NCBI RefSeq assembly: GCF_002531725.1
Contig: NZ_NWSQ01000006.1
Location: forward strand, 186,001 to 250,000
Direction: 5' to 3'
Origin: Rhizobium sp. L43
GTDB taxonomy: Bacteria; Pseudomonadota; Alphaproteobacteria; Rhizobiales; Rhizobiaceae
Length of the DNA stretch: 64,000 nucleotides
Shown: positions 24,869 to 35,131 of the stretch, piece after piece
Numbering within the stretch: position 1 is the first letter of the stretch
How the letters are laid out: each line of letters opens with the position of its first letter
Position numbers and translations under genes: made by a program
Notes under the pieces: generated by a model
Told to the model about the DNA's origin: nothing
What the model saw: only the letters and a program-made list of their open reading frames with translations
Database searches by the model: none

Positions 24869-25843
24869 TCACGTGCCGAGGGCAGCAACGTCCTGGTTTT
24901 CTTCGGCATCGCTGCCGGGAATGAAGGCGTGGAAGGCGGCAAGGGCGGCGGCGCGGTAGGTATCCCGTTCCTGGAAGATCTCGTGGCGGGCGCCGTTGAT
25001 CGGCACCAGCTGGCCGGCGCGGAAATAACGCGAGAGCCGCTCCTGCGCCGTGTAGGGCACGACACCGTCCCGCGTCGGGGCAATGACGATTGTGGGTACG
25101 GTGATCGAGAAGAGATGGTGGGGCGAGGTGACCCGGTCCATCGTGCGAAAAGCCTCGATCAGCCAGCGGGCCGTCGGCGGCCCGAGCGTCAGCTCCGGAT
25201 GGGCCTTCATCATCGCGACATTGCGCTCGAAGCGATGTTCGTCCGAGGTCAGCGGATTGTCGCGGAAATCCGGCTCCTTCAGTTTCGACGTCAGCGGCAG
25301 GAAGCCGAGGCCGACGGCGTTCAGCGTGCCGGCAAGGGTGCGGATGACGCGGGGCGAAGCCGCCTGGCCGGTCAGGCCGATGAAGGGGGCCGACAGCACC
25401 ATGCGATCGATACGAGTGGTGAGATAGGGCGCGGCCGAGAGCGCGATCAGACCGCCTGTGGAATGGGCGAGCAGGTAGAATGGCAGGCGGGTGTCCGGCA
25501 GCACCACCTTTTCGAGGAAGGTGTCGAGATCGCGCTCGTAATCGGCGAAGCGGCGGATGTGGCCGTGGTTGCGGCGCTTCAAGAGCCGCGGCGAACCGCC
25601 CTGGCCGCGCATATCGAAGGTGGCGACCCAGAGGCCTTTGGCCGTCAGGTCGCGGATTGTTTCGAAGTATTTCTCGATATATTCGTTGCGGCCATGGATA
25701 ATGACGACCGTGCCCTTGGCGACCTGGGCGCTGGAGCGGAAAACGGCGTAACGCAGCCGGTGGCCGTCATGGGTTTCGAAGAACCCCTCCGCGCGGTTTT
25801 CCGGGGCGGGATTGTCCGGCGTCGAATAGAGAACCTGATCCAT
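24869..25843 (-). CDS. Alpha/beta hydrolase, lysophospholipase-like
   Basis: The 324-residue protein is a serine hydrolase. It has 'VIIHGRNEY' (oxyanion loop), 'FDMRGQGGSPRLL', nucleophile Ser128 in 'LLAHSTGGLIALSAA', the acid Asp in 'PTRDGVVPY' and the final His in 'NGARHEIFQE'. It is closest in pattern to PldB-type lysophospholipases and monoacylglycerol lipases. No signal peptide is seen, so it probably acts in the cytoplasm or on the inner membrane surface. It stands alone and is divergent from the hsp20 gene. Confidence 0.85.
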   Translation of the reverse strand: MDQVLYSTPDNPAPENRAEGFFETHDGHRLRYAVFRSSAQVAKGTVVIIHGRNEYIEKYFETIRDLTAKGLWVATFDMRGQGGSPRLLKRRNHGHIRRFADYERDLDTFLEKVVLPDTRLPFYLLAHSTGGLIALSAAPYLTTRIDRMVLSAPFIGLTGQAASPRVIRTLAGTLNAVGLGFLPLTSKLKEPDFRDNPLTSDEHRFERNVAMMKAHPELTLGPPTARWLIEAFRTMDRVTSPHHLFSITVPTIVIAPTRDGVVPYTAQERLSRYFRAGQLVPINGARHEIFQERDTYRAAALAAFHAFIPGSDAEENQDVAALGT

Positions 25844-26133
25844 GACTTTGCCAATGCGCCGCTGCTGACTGTTTCGCCTTCAGGGATAGCGCATGGCATC
25901 CGGCTTGGAAAGCGGCGCGCCCGCAAGGCGGGCGGCGAGAAAAGGGCCGGCAGGAGCATGAGGGTGCTCGCGGCCGGCCGAAGTTGAGACTGAAGAAGAA
26001 GGGACGATGCACTTCAGCCATCGGGACCAGATTCACCCGACGCTGCAATCTCTAGGCGGATGCGCCTGAATGCGTTCCGAACCGGTCGTTCATGCCGGGT
26101 TCATGGGGCCGATCAAGGCGATTCCAAAAAGGT

Positions 26134-26162
26134 CTTGAACTCGCCAAATCTCATCACCATCT
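26134..26162 (+). promoter_or_regulatory. RpoH (sigma-32) type heat-shock promoter
   Basis: CTTGAA at 26134-26139 is followed, after exactly 17 nt, by CCATCT at 26157-26162. This fits the alphaproteobacterial RpoH pattern (CTTGA- then CCAT-T). It lies about 105 bp ahead of the hsp20 ATG, leaving a leader of about 100 nt. Confidence 0.7.
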
Positions 26163-26169
26163 CCTTTCT

Positions 26170-26268
26170 GCAGGCGCCAGACAGGGCCTGCGCAACCGCT
26201 CCGAGGCCGCCAAAGATGGGGTTTCAGGGGCATTTTATCGCAACACGTCGCTTCCACAGGAGGACATC
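26170..26268 (+). promoter_or_regulatory. ROSE-like RNA thermometer in the hsp20 leader
   Basis: The leader begins with a GCAGGC/GCCTGC hairpin (26170-26191). It ends with a weak hairpin in which CTTCC (26251-26255) pairs with GGAGG of the ribosome site (26259-26263), including a U-G wobble, across a 3-nt loop. The sequence TCGCT (26248-26252) fits the U-pyrimidine-GCU consensus that faces the ribosome site in ROSE elements. ROSE elements control small heat-shock genes in rhizobia by melting on warming. Position, length and motif all agree, but folding was not computed. Confidence 0.6.
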
Positions 26269-26739
26269 ATGCGTCACGTAGACTTCTCTCCCCTTTATCG
26301 TTCCACCGTCGGTTTCGACCGGCTCTTCACCATGCTCGACAGCCTTGCCCAACCGGAGCAGGCACAGACCTATCCGCCCTATAATATCGAGCGCACCGGT
26401 GAAAACACCTATCGCATCACCATGGCGGTTGCCGGTTTCGACGAGACCGAACTTTCGATCGAAGCCCATGCCCATGTCTTGTCCGTGAAGGGTGAAAAGA
26501 ACGAGGAACCTGCCGAAGGCGGCGAATTCCTCTACCGCGGCATTGCCAAGCGCGCCTTCGAGCGCCGCTTCCAGCTTGCCGACCATGTCGAGGTGACCGC
26601 CGCTTCGCTGAAGAACGGCCTGCTGCATATCGACCTTCTGCGCAATATTCCCGAGGCCATGAAGCCCCGCAAGATCGCGATTGCCGCAGAACCGGTCGAG
26701 GCTCCGAAGGCCATCGAAGCGCAAATCATCAACGGCTGA
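26269..26739 (+). CDS. Small heat-shock protein, Hsp20/IbpA family
   Basis: The 156-residue protein starts MRHVDFSPLYRSTVGFDRLF, typical of rhizobial class A sHSPs. An alpha-crystallin domain follows (about residues 36-130) with 'YPPYNIERTGENTYRITMAV', 'GFDETELSIEAHAHVLSVKG' and 'AKRAFERRFQLADHVEV'. It holds unfolding proteins in oligomers during heat stress. The ATG 26269 has AGGAGG six bases upstream. Transcription (RpoH box) and translation (ROSE-like leader) both look heat-controlled. The conserved IXI-type tail is replaced by an Ala/Pro/Ile-rich end with 'KIAI'. Confidence 0.9.
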   Translation: MRHVDFSPLYRSTVGFDRLFTMLDSLAQPEQAQTYPPYNIERTGENTYRITMAVAGFDETELSIEAHAHVLSVKGEKNEEPAEGGEFLYRGIAKRAFERRFQLADHVEVTAASLKNGLLHIDLLRNIPEAMKPRKIAIAAEPVEAPKAIEAQIING

Positions 26740-26763
26740 TCATTATCTCTGATGGGTAAATGG

Positions 26764-26792
26764 ACGGCGCTCCGATCGGGGCGCCGTTTTTT
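26764..26792 (+). terminator. Rho-independent terminator of hsp20
   Basis: ACGGCGCTCC and GGGGCGCCGT (26764-26783 region) pair across a GATC loop with one wobble, followed by TTTTTTG. It lies 25 bp past the hsp20 stop and between convergent genes. Confidence 0.8.
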
Positions 26793-26800
26793 GTTGCGGC

Positions 26801-27805
26801 TCAGGCCGGGCTGGCGGCTTCCTCTATCTCTTTTTCCGTTGCGCGGCGGGCCGCGGCGGCGGCGTATTTCTGGGCGATGACGGCGCAGACCATCAGCTGG
26901 ATCTGGTGGAACAGCATCAAGGGAAGAACGATCGCACCGATCGACTGGCCGGCGAAGATGACGTTTGCCATCGGCACGCCGCTTGCCAGGCTCTTCTTCG
27001 AGCCGCAGAAGGTGATGGTGATCTCGTCGGCCTTGTCGAAGCCCAGCCAGCGGCTGCCGAACATCGTCAAAACAAGCACGATGCCCAGAAGGACCATATC
27101 GGCGACGATGACGACGGCGATATCGGCGATCGAGAAGGTATGCCATAGGCCCTCCACCACCGCCGTCGAGAAGGCGAGATAGACGACCATCAGGATCGAG
27201 CCGCGGTCGACCGGCATCAGGATCTTCTTCTTGCCGCGAATCCAGTCGCCGATCCAGGGTTGCAGGATCTGGCCGACGACAAAGGGGGCGAGCAGCTGCA
27301 GCAGGATCTGCTCCAGCGCGTCGAAGGAGAAGCCGCCATGGCCGCCGACGGAAAACAGCAGGCCGACGAGCAGCGGCGTCAGGAACATGCCGAAGATGTT
27401 GGATGCTGAGGCCGAGCAGATGGCGGCAGGCACGTTGCCGCCCGCCATCGAGGTGAAGGCGATCGACGACTGCACCGTCGACGGCAGCACGCAGAGGAAG
27501 AGGATGCCGAGATAAAGCGGCTGCGGCAGGATCGTGTCGGGGATCAATCCGAGCCCGAGGCCAAGCAACGGGAAGATGCCGAAGGTCGTCAGCAGGATGG
27601 CGAGATGCAGGCGCCAGTGCAACAGGCCGGCGACGACGACATCGCGCGAGAGGCGGGCGCCATGCAGAAAGAATAACAGCGCGATGGCAAGATCGGTGGC
27701 GATGCCGAAATAGCCCGCGAAGGTGCCGCTCGCCGGCAGCAGCGAGGCGAGAATGACCGTGCAGACGAGCAGGATCGTGAAGGTATCTGGCAGAAAGCGG
27801 CGCAT
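26801..27805 (-). CDS. Bile acid:sodium symporter-like transporter (YfeH type)
   Basis: The 334-residue protein has about ten hydrophobic segments and the family's 'FFLHGARLSRDVV' loop, 'LPSTVQSSIAFTSMAGGN' motif, and 'ASNIFGMFLTPLL' repeats. YfeH/P3-type members (SBF-like) transport organic anions with sodium or protons; the substrate is not known. The gene is divergent from a LysR-type regulator, with palindromes in the shared gap, so it is probably the regulator's target. No signal of disruption. Confidence 0.85.
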   Translation of the reverse strand: MRRFLPDTFTILLVCTVILASLLPASGTFAGYFGIATDLAIALLFFLHGARLSRDVVVAGLLHWRLHLAILLTTFGIFPLLGLGLGLIPDTILPQPLYLGILFLCVLPSTVQSSIAFTSMAGGNVPAAICSASASNIFGMFLTPLLVGLLFSVGGHGGFSFDALEQILLQLLAPFVVGQILQPWIGDWIRGKKKILMPVDRGSILMVVYLAFSTAVVEGLWHTFSIADIAVVIVADMVLLGIVLVLTMFGSRWLGFDKADEITITFCGSKKSLASGVPMANVIFAGQSIGAIVLPLMLFHQIQLMVCAVIAQKYAAAAARRATEKEIEEAASPA

Positions 27806-27823
27806 GGCAGTCTCGCGGGTGAT

Positions 27824-27881
27824 AAAACAATCGTTGTTTTGTCGTGCATTATGATCCAGGATGCAAGGAATAACAGTTATT
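27824..27881. promoter_or_regulatory. Palindromes between transporter and LysR gene
   Basis: The 92-bp divergent gap carries AAAACAA-TCG-TTGTTTT (27824-27840), a perfect 7-3-7 palindrome, and AATAACAGTTATT (27869-27881), a perfect 6-1-6 palindrome. LysR-type proteins bind such dyads in divergent promoters. They are likely sites for the neighbouring LysR protein, although no promoter boxes were assigned. Confidence 0.55.
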
Positions 27882-27897
27882 AAGAAACTGGATCTCC

Positions 27898-28752
27898 ATG
27901 CTGGACCTTTCGCAATTGCGCAGCTTCGTCGCCGTCGAGCAGATGGGCAGTTTCACGCTTGCCGCAGAAAGGCTCGGCCTCGGCCAGTCGACGGTCAGCC
28001 AGCACATCCAACGGCTGGAGGCGGCACTCGGGCGCAAGCTGCTGGCGCGTGATACGCATAAGGTCATACTGACCGGCGATGGCGAGGCGCTGCTGTCGCA
28101 TGCGCGCAGCATGCTTTCGATCGAGGGGCAGGTGCAGTCGCTGTTTCGAAGCAACAGCCTGCGCGGCAGCCTGCGGCTCGGCGTGTCGGAGGACTTCGTC
28201 ACCAGCCAGCTGCCGGCGGTGCTGGAGGATTTCGTTCGGTCTCATCCGTCTGTCGACCTAGAGCTGACGGTGGCATTATCGGGTGTTCTCTACGAGATGC
28301 AGGACAATGGCGAGATCGATCTGGTGCTCGCCAAGCGGCGGCTCGGCGATGCACGCGGAAAACTCGTCTATCGCGAACCGCTCGTCTGGCTGGCGCGCGA
28401 TCCGGAGCATGTGCTCGCCTCCGGCCTCTTGCCGCTGATCGCCTTTCCGCCGCCGAGCGTCACGCGGGCGATCGCGCTCGAGGCGCTGGCGCGGAACGGC
28501 GTGGCGTGGCGGATCGTCTGCACCTGCGGCAGTCTCAGCGGATTGACGGCTGCGGCGCGGGCGGGGATGGGCGTGCTGGTGCAGCCGCGCAGCATGGCGC
28601 CCTCAGGGCTGAGAGAGATCGCCGCGACAAAACTTCCGGTGCTGGAGGACGTGGAATTCGTGCTGGTGCCGCGCAAGGGCGCGGATCAGGCGCTGGTCGC
28701 CGCCCTTTCGGAGGATATTCTGCAAAAGGTGAGAAGGCTGAGGGCAGCGTAA
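27898..28752 (+). CDS. LysR-type transcriptional regulator
   Basis: The 284-residue protein has the LysR winged helix at its start ('LRSFVAVEQMGSFTLAAERL', 'GQSTVSQHIQRLEAALGRKL') and a substrate-binding domain from about residue 90 ('GSLRLGVSEDFVTSQLPAVL'). It controls the divergent transporter (26801-27805) by position. The ligand is unknown. It is slightly shorter than the usual 300 residues but complete at both ends. Confidence 0.88.
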   Translation: MLDLSQLRSFVAVEQMGSFTLAAERLGLGQSTVSQHIQRLEAALGRKLLARDTHKVILTGDGEALLSHARSMLSIEGQVQSLFRSNSLRGSLRLGVSEDFVTSQLPAVLEDFVRSHPSVDLELTVALSGVLYEMQDNGEIDLVLAKRRLGDARGKLVYREPLVWLARDPEHVLASGLLPLIAFPPPSVTRAIALEALARNGVAWRIVCTCGSLSGLTAAARAGMGVLVQPRSMAPSGLREIAATKLPVLEDVEFVLVPRKGADQALVAALSEDILQKVRRLRAA

Positions 28753-28803
28753 GCCACAGCCGTCACTCGAAGCGCCCGCCGGAGGCCGGCCTTTTGGTGA
28801 CGG

Positions 28804-29868
28804 TCAGGCGGCCAGGCACTTCAGGAAACCATCCACCTCCGCTTCCGTCGTCGCAAAGCTGGTGACGAGGCGGATCAGGATCTCGTTTTCGGAAACGAGC
28901 TCGGGCGTTGCCGCCGGCACCGGCCATTCGTAGAATTTCGCGCCCCTTTCCTCCGCGACCTTTGCTGCATTCTTGCCGACGACGGCGAAGACTTCGTTGG
29001 AGGCGGTCGGCCAGGCGAGGCGGGCGGCGCTGCTGTCTCTGATGCCGGCGCGCAAGCGGTCGGCCATGCCGTTCGAATGGCGGGCGAGATCGAGCCAGAG
29101 GCCGTTTTCGAAATAGGCATCGAACTGGGCGGCGATGAAACGCGACTTGGAGAAGAGCTGGGCGGCGCGCTTGCGGATGAAGGGCATTTCTTTTGCCTGA
29201 TCCGGGTTGAAGAAGACGATCGCTTCGGCGCACCAGCAGCCGTTCTTGGTGCCGCCGAAGGAGAGCATGTCGACGCCGCGCTTCCAGGTCATTTCGGCCG
29301 GGGTTGCATCGAGCGCGATCAGCGCATTGGTGAAGCGGGCGCCATCCATATGAAGCGGCAGGTTGCGCTTTTTTGATATTGCGGCGATCTCGCCGATCTC
29401 CGGCAGCGAATAGACGGTGCCGATCTCGGTTGCCTGGGTGATGGTCACCGCGCTGGCGCGGCCATGACGGAGGGCGTCTTCGGGATAATGCGCAATCTTT
29501 GCCGAGAGTCCGGCCGGATCGATCTTGCCGGCTTCGCCGTCGACGGCAATGAGACGGGCGGAACCGGAGAAGAATTCCGGCGCGCCGCATTCATCCTCGA
29601 TCACATGGGCCTCCGAATGGCAGAAAGTGATGCCGCCGGGGCGCTGCACGCTTGCCAACGCCAGGGAGTTGGCGGCCGTGCCGGTGGCGACGAAGAAAAC
29701 CGAAACCTCACGCTCGAAGATTTCGGAGAAGCGTGCCTCGACCTTCTTGTCGAGATCGCCGGCGCCATAGGCTGGAGCAAAACCGGCCGATTCCGCGAGC
29801 AGTCGCTCGGCAATGGATCTATGGGCGCCGGCCCAGTTATCGGAAGCAAAGAACATGAGGGGAACCAT
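28804..29868 (-). CDS. Low-specificity L-threonine aldolase-like PLP enzyme
   Basis: The 354-residue protein is a fold-type I PLP enzyme of the beta-eliminating lyase family. It shows 'FFVATGTAANSLAL', 'HVIEDECGAPEFFSG', 'LHMDGARFTNALIAL' (the aspartate at residue 175 faces the pyridine nitrogen) and the PLP lysine Lys208 in 'SFGGTKNG'. It cleaves L-threonine or allo-threonine to glycine and acetaldehyde. It starts at ATG 29868 (MVPL) or the Met of 'MFFASDN', five codons in. Confidence 0.88.
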   Translation of the reverse strand: MVPLMFFASDNWAGAHRSIAERLLAESAGFAPAYGAGDLDKKVEARFSEIFEREVSVFFVATGTAANSLALASVQRPGGITFCHSEAHVIEDECGAPEFFSGSARLIAVDGEAGKIDPAGLSAKIAHYPEDALRHGRASAVTITQATEIGTVYSLPEIGEIAAISKKRNLPLHMDGARFTNALIALDATPAEMTWKRGVDMLSFGGTKNGCWCAEAIVFFNPDQAKEMPFIRKRAAQLFSKSRFIAAQFDAYFENGLWLDLARHSNGMADRLRAGIRDSSAARLAWPTASNEVFAVVGKNAAKVAEERGAKFYEWPVPAATPELVSENEILIRLVTSFATTEAEVDGFLKCLAA

Positions 29869-30394
29869 GGGGAAGAAAAGGTTTGGCGGGGCCGAAGCGG
29901 AGATTACGCCAAAGCTTCACAGGATCAAGGCTGTTGCTCCCGACACATCACAAAAATTGAACTACGCAATCAATAAATAAAATAATGCCTCACAGCGTAA
30001 TTTTATTTCGCTTCGGCGACCGATTCGGTAATCTTCCGTCGCAAATTGACGTTTTTTGAAGGCGCGCTCTTGCGGAGCCGAATGCTTTCTGGCATAGAAC
30101 AGATGAATTAGGACAGTGTTGCTGTCCTATTTTGGCCCTTGCGGCCGAAGAGGCGCCGAAAACCCTGGAACAGCCGGGCTTTCACGCTATAGTTCTTGCG
30201 AGCGTCGAACCCCGTGGACGGGCGGCGTGCGGGGGCAAATGGCAGGCGCGGAACGCGACGGTTTGCTTTCCCTAAAGCAGATGTCTGCGGCCGATCTTCA
30301 CAATGCAACAGCGCTGTCATGCGCCGAACCTATTCTGGTTGCGGTGCGGGACGAAAAGCCGCCCGCGGCCCCGCGGGTTTCGACAGGAGGAAAG
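29869..30394 (+). promoter_or_regulatory. Long leader region upstream of gltB
   Basis: The 526 bp ahead of gltB hold no gene I recognise, although an in-frame extension of gltB is open to 30116. Two hairpins stand out. AGGACAG/CTGTCCT (30111-30129), followed by ATTTT, is terminator-like. CCCGCGG/CCGCGGG (about 30362-30377), followed by TTT, sits only 8 bp before the GACAGGAGG ribosome site. The pair would suit an attenuated or translationally controlled mRNA leader, but no ligand-binding RNA family was recognised. Confidence 0.4.
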
Positions 30395-33300
30395 ATGATG
30401 ACGAAGACGCCATCCATGGAATTTGACCGGTTTGCTGCTGCTAAGGTGCGCGCTACGGCCAATACGTCCAAATTCGCCTCCGGCCTGCCGAAGAAACAGG
30501 GCCTTTATGATCCCCGCAACGAGCATGATGCCTGCGGCGTCGGCTTCGTCGCGCATATGAAGGGCCAGAAGTCGCACCAGATCGTCAAGGACGGCCTGTT
30601 CATTCTCGAGAACCTGACGCATCGCGGCGCCGTCGGCGCCGATCCGCTGATGGGCGACGGCGCCGGCATCCTGGTGCAGATCCCCGACCGCTTCTTCCGC
30701 GAGGAAATGGCCGCGCAGGGCATTACCCTGCCGCCGGCCGGCGAATATGGCGTCGGCCATATCTTCATGCCGCGCGACGAAAAGCAGATCGAGCATTTCA
30801 AGAAGGTGATCAAGGACGTCATCGCCGAAGAGGGCCAGGTCTTCATCGGCTTCCGCGACGTGCCCGTCGACAATTCCTCGCTCTCCAAGGCGCCTGATAT
30901 TGCCGCCACCGAGCCGCATCATGTGCAGGTCTTTATCGGCGCCGGCGAGGATGCCGAAAACAACGACGAGTTCGAGCGCCGGCTGTTTACGCTGCGCAAG
31001 GTGATCTCCAACCGCATCTATGACGAGTTCGACGGCGAGGAGAGCAATTTCTATCCGGTGTCGCTGTCGTCGACGACGGTGGTCTACAAGGGCATGTTCC
31101 TGGCCTATCAGGTCGGCGTCTATTACAAGGACCTGTCGGACCCGCGCTTCGAAAGCGCGGTCGCCCTGGTGCATCAGCGCTTCTCGACCAACACCTTTCC
31201 ATCGTGGAAGCTCGCGCATCCCTATCGCATGGTCGCCCATAACGGCGAGATCAACACGCTGCGCGGCAACGTCAACTGGATGGCGGCGCGCCAGGCGTCG
31301 GTCTCTTCGCCGCTGTTCGGCGAGGATATCTCCAAGCTCTGGCCGATTTCCTATGAGGGACAGTCGGACACGGCCTGCTTCGACAACGCTTTGGAATTCC
31401 TGCTGCGCGGCGGTTATTCGATGGCGCATGCGGTGATGATGCTGATCCCGGAAGCCTGGGCCGGCAACCAGTCGATGGCGGCCGAACGCAAGGCCTTCTA
31501 CGAATATCATGCCGCACTGATGGAGCCGTGGGACGGGCCGGCTGCCGTCGCCTTCACCGACGGCAAGCAGATCGGCGCGACGCTCGACCGCAACGGCCTG
31601 CGGCCGGCGCGCTACCTCGTCACCGATGACGACCGCGTTATCATGGCCTCCGAAGCCGGCGTGCTGCCGGTCCCGGAGGAGAGGATCATCCAGAAGTGGC
31701 GTCTGCAGCCGGGAAAAATGCTGCTGATCGACATGGAAGAAGGCCGCATCATCTCCGACGACGAGGTGAAGTCGCAGCTTGCGACGGCGCATCCCTATCG
31801 CAGCTGGCTCGACCGTACCCAGCTTATCCTCGAAGAGCTGAAGCCGGTGGAGCCGCGGGCGCTGCGCCGCGACGTGTCGCTGCTCGACCGCCAGCAGGCC
31901 TTCGGCTACACGCTCGAGGATACACGCATCCTGATGTCGCCGATGGCGACGACCGGCCAGGAAGCGATCGGCTCGATGGGCACGGATACGCCGATCTCGG
32001 CCATGTCGGAAAAGCCGAAGCTGCTCTACACCTATTTCAAGCAGAATTTCGCGCAGGTGACGAACCCGCCGATCGACCCGATCCGCGAGGAACTGGTCAT
32101 GAGCCTCGTCTCCTTCATCGGGCCGCGGCCGAACATTCTCGATCACGAGGGTGCGGCGAACGCCAAGCGGCTCGAGGTCCGTCAGCCGATCCTGACCAAT
32201 GGCGATCTCGAAAAGATCCGTTCGATCGGTCACACGGAAGATCGTTTCGACACCAAGACGCTCGATTTCACCTATGATATCGAGCGCGGCGCCGAAGGCA
32301 TGCCCGAAATGCTCGACCGGCTCTGCGAGCGTGCGGAAGCCGCCGTCAAGGGCGGCTACAACATCATCGTGCTCTCCGACCGCCAGATCGGGCCGGATAG
32401 AATCGCCATTCCCGCGCTGCTGGCGACGGCCGCCGTCCACCATCATCTGATCCGCAAGGGGCTTCGCACCTCGGTCGGTCTCGTCGTCGAGACCGGCGAA
32501 CCGCGCGAAGTGCATCATTTCTGCCTGCTCGCCGGCTATGGCGCCGAGGCGATCAACCCCTATCTCGCCTTCGACACGCTGCTCGACATGCATGCCAAGG
32601 GCGAATTCCCCAAGGAAGTGGATGCTTCCGAAGTCGTCTACCGCTACATCAAGGCGGTCGGCAAAGGCATCCTCAAGGTCATGTCGAAGATGGGCATTTC
32701 GACCTACCAGTCCTATTGCGGCGCGCAGATCTTCGATGCGATCGGCCTGTCGTCGGAACTGATCGACAAGTATTTCTTCGGAACCGCGACGATGATCGAA
32801 GGCATCGGCCTCGAGGCGATCGCCGCAGAGACCGTCGCCCGCCATAATGCGGCCTTCGGCACCGATCCGCTGCTGGCCACGACGCTCGATATCGGCGGCG
32901 AATATGCCTACCGCATGCGCGGCGAAAGCCATGCCTGGACGCCGGATGCGGTTGCGGCCCTTCAGCATGCCGTGCGCGGCAATGCCGAGGATCGCTACCG
33001 CGAATTCGCCGATATGGTCAACAATTCGGCGCTGCGCATGAACACGATCCGCGGGCTCTTCAAGATGAAGAGCGCCGAGGCGCTCGGCCGCACGCCGGTA
33101 TCGATCGACGAGGTCGAGCCGGCGGCCGATATCGTCAGGCGTTTCTCGACGGGGGCAATGTCCTTCGGCTCGATCTCCCGCGAGGCGCATACGACGCTGG
33201 CGATCGCCATGAACCGGATCGGCGGCAAGTCGAACACCGGCGAGGGCGGCGAGGAGTCCGACCGCTACATGCCGCTGGCCGATGGTTCGATGAACCCGGA

Positions 33301-35119
33301 ACGTTCGGCGATCAAGCAGATCGCGTCGGGCCGCTTCGGCGTCACCACCGAATATCTCGTCAATGCCGACGTGCTGCAGATCAAGGTGGCGCAGGGCGCA
33401 AAGCCCGGCGAAGGCGGCCAGCTGCCCGGACACAAGGTCGATGCGACGGTCGCCAAGACCCGCCACTCGACGCCGGGTGTCGGCCTGATTTCGCCGCCGC
33501 CGCATCACGACATCTATTCGATCGAAGATCTCGCGCAGTTGATCTACGATCTGAAGAACGTCAACCCGACCTCTGATGTGTCGGTCAAGCTGGTCTCGGA
33601 AGTCGGCGTCGGCACGGTGGCCGCCGGTGTCGCCAAGGCGCGCGCCGACCACATCACGGTCGCCGGTTTCGACGGCGGCACGGGCGCCTCGCCGCTGACC
33701 TCGCTCAAGCATGCCGGCAGCCCCTGGGAGATCGGCCTTGCCGAAACCCAGCAGACGCTGGTGCTGAACGGCTTGCGTTCGCGCGTCGCGCTGCAGGTCG
33801 ACGGTGGTCTGAAGACCGGCCGCGACGTCATCATCGGGGCGCTGCTCGGCGCCGACGAGTTCGGTTTCGCCACCGCGCCGCTGATCGCGGCCGGCTGCAT
33901 CATGATGCGCAAGTGCCATCTCAACACCTGTCCGGTCGGCGTGGCGACGCAGGATCCGGTGCTGCGCAAGCGCTTCAAGGGCACACCGGAGCACGTCATC
34001 AACTACTTCTTCTTCGTCGCCAACGAAGTGCGCGAAATCCTCGCCTCGCTCGGATTCACCCGGCTCGACGAGATCATCGGTGCTTCCGAGCTGCTGGAGA
34101 AGGACGAGATGCTGGCGCACTGGAAGGCCAAGGGCCTCGACTTCAGCCGCATCTTCCACAAGGTCGACGCTCCCAAGGAGGAGACCTTCTGGACGAGCCG
34201 GCAGCAGCACCCGATCGACGATATTCTCGACCGCGTGCTGATCGAGCAGGCACAGCCGGCGCTGACCGCCAAGACGCCCGTCGCCTTCGAGGTCGACATC
34301 AAGAACGTCGACCGTTCGGCGGGCGCGATGCTGTCCGGCGAGGTCGCCAAGCGTTACCGCCATCGCGGGCTGAAGGAAGACACGATCAATGTGACGCTTC
34401 GCGGCACGGCGGGTCAGAGCTTCGGCGCCTTCCTGGCGCGCGGCGTCACCTTCAACCTGATCGGCGACGGCAACGACTATGTCGGCAAGGGGCTTTCGGG
34501 CGGCAAGATCATCATCCGGCCGCCGGAGAATTCGCGGATCGTCGCCGAAAACTCGATCATCGTCGGCAACACCGTGCTTTACGGTGCGACCGAGGGCGAA
34601 TGCTACTTCCGCGGCGTGGCGGGCGAACGGTTTGCCGTGCGCAATTCGGGTGCGATCGCCATCGTCGAAGGTGTCGGCGACCATGGCTGCGAATATATGA
34701 CCGGCGGTGTCGTCGTCGTGCTCGGCGCCACGGGCCGCAACTTCGCGGCCGGCATGTCCGGCGGTGTCGCCTACGTGCTCGATGAAACCGGCGATTTCGC
34801 CAGCCGCTGCAACATGGCGATGGTCGAGCTCGAGCCGGTGCCCGAGGAGGACGACATGCTGGAGAAGCTGCATCATCACGGCGGCGACCTCATGCACAAG
34901 GGACGCGTCGACGTCTCCGGCGACATGACGCGCCATGACGAGGAGCGCCTCTACCAGCTGATCTCCAACCATCTGCATTATACGGGCTCGGCCCGCGCCA
35001 CGCAGATCCTGGACAACTGGGCCGATTACCGCCCGAAATTCCGCAAGGTCATGCCGGTGGAATACCGGCGTGCGCTCGAGGAAATGGAGCGCAGCCGGAT
35101 GGGCATCGCCGCGGAATGA
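30395..35119 (+). CDS. gltB: Glutamate synthase (NADPH) large subunit
   Basis: From ATG 30395 (CAGGAGG just upstream) the protein has 1574 residues. A propeptide of 46 residues precedes the expected N-terminal nucleophile Cys47 in 'EHDACGVGF'. The amidotransferase domain is followed by a central domain, the FMN-binding synthase domain ('[16 protein letters not shown]', '[14 protein letters not shown]', '[16 protein letters not shown]'), a 3Fe-4S site (CHLNTC near residue 1174-1180) and a GXGXG C-terminal helix region. It transfers the glutamine amide nitrogen to 2-oxoglutarate to give two glutamates. gltD follows after 226 bp. Confidence 0.95.
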   Translation: MMTKTPSMEFDRFAAAKVRATANTSKFASGLPKKQGLYDPRNEHDACGVGFVAHMKGQKSHQIVKDGLFILENLTHRGAVGADPLMGDGAGILVQIPDRFFREEMAAQGITLPPAGEYGVGHIFMPRDEKQIEHFKKVIKDVIAEEGQVFIGFRDVPVDNSSLSKAPDIAATEPHHVQVFIGAGEDAENNDEFERRLFTLRKVISNRIYDEFDGEESNFYPVSLSSTTVVYKGMFLAYQVGVYYKDLSDPRFESAVALVHQRFSTNTFPSWKLAHPYRMVAHNGEINTLRGNVNWMAARQASVSSPLFGEDISKLWPISYEGQSDTACFDNALEFLLRGGYSMAHAVMMLIPEAWAGNQSMAAERKAFYEYHAALMEPWDGPAAVAFTDGKQIGATLDRNGLRPARYLVTDDDRVIMASEAGVLPVPEERIIQKWRLQPGKMLLIDMEEGRIISDDEVKSQLATAHPYRSWLDRTQLILEELKPVEPRALRRDVSLLDRQQAFGYTLEDTRILMSPMATTGQEAIGSMGTDTPISAMSEKPKLLYTYFKQNFAQVTNPPIDPIREELVMSLVSFIGPRPNILDHEGAANAKRLEVRQPILTNGDLEKIRSIGHTEDRFDTKTLDFTYDIERGAEGMPEMLDRLCERAEAAVKGGYNIIVLSDRQIGPDRIAIPALLATAAVHHHLIRKGLRTSVGLVVETGEPREVHHFCLLAGYGAEAINPYLAFDTLLDMHAKGEFPKEVDASEVVYRYIKAVGKGILKVMSKMGISTYQSYCGAQIFDAIGLSSELIDKYFFGTATMIEGIGLEAIAAETVARHNAAFGTDPLLATTLDIGGEYAYRMRGESHAWTPDAVAALQHAVRGNAEDRYREFADMVNNSALRMNTIRGLFKMKSAEALGRTPVSIDEVEPAADIVRRFSTGAMSFGSISREAHTTLAIAMNRIGGKSNTGEGGEESDRYMPLADGSMNPERSAIKQIASGRFGVTTEYLVNADVLQIKVAQGAKPGEGGQLPGHKVDATVAKTRHSTPGVGLISPPPHHDIYSIEDLAQLIYDLKNVNPTSDVSVKLVSEVGVGTVAAGVAKARADHITVAGFDGGTGASPLTSLKHAGSPWEIGLAETQQTLVLNGLRSRVALQVDGGLKTGRDVIIGALLGADEFGFATAPLIAAGCIMMRKCHLNTCPVGVATQDPVLRKRFKGTPEHVINYFFFVANEVREILASLGFTRLDEIIGASELLEKDEMLAHWKAKGLDFSRIFHKVDAPKEETFWTSRQQHPIDDILDRVLIEQAQPALTAKTPVAFEVDIKNVDRSAGAMLSGEVAKRYRHRGLKEDTINVTLRGTAGQSFGAFLARGVTFNLIGDGNDYVGKGLSGGKIIIRPPENSRIVAENSIIVGNTVLYGATEGECYFRGVAGERFAVRNSGAIAIVEGVGDHGCEYMTGGVVVVLGATGRNFAAGMSGGVAYVLDETGDFASRCNMAMVELEPVPEEDDMLEKLHHHGGDLMHKGRVDVSGDMTRHDEERLYQLISNHLHYTGSARATQILDNWADYRPKFRKVMPVEYRRALEEMERSRMGIAAE

Positions 35120-35131
35120 TTTGAACCGGAG

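Noticed and set aside
26092-26268. An upstream extension of the hsp20 frame
   Set aside because: It runs through the promoter and ROSE-like leader and lacks a ribosome site, whereas ATG 26269 has AGGAGG.
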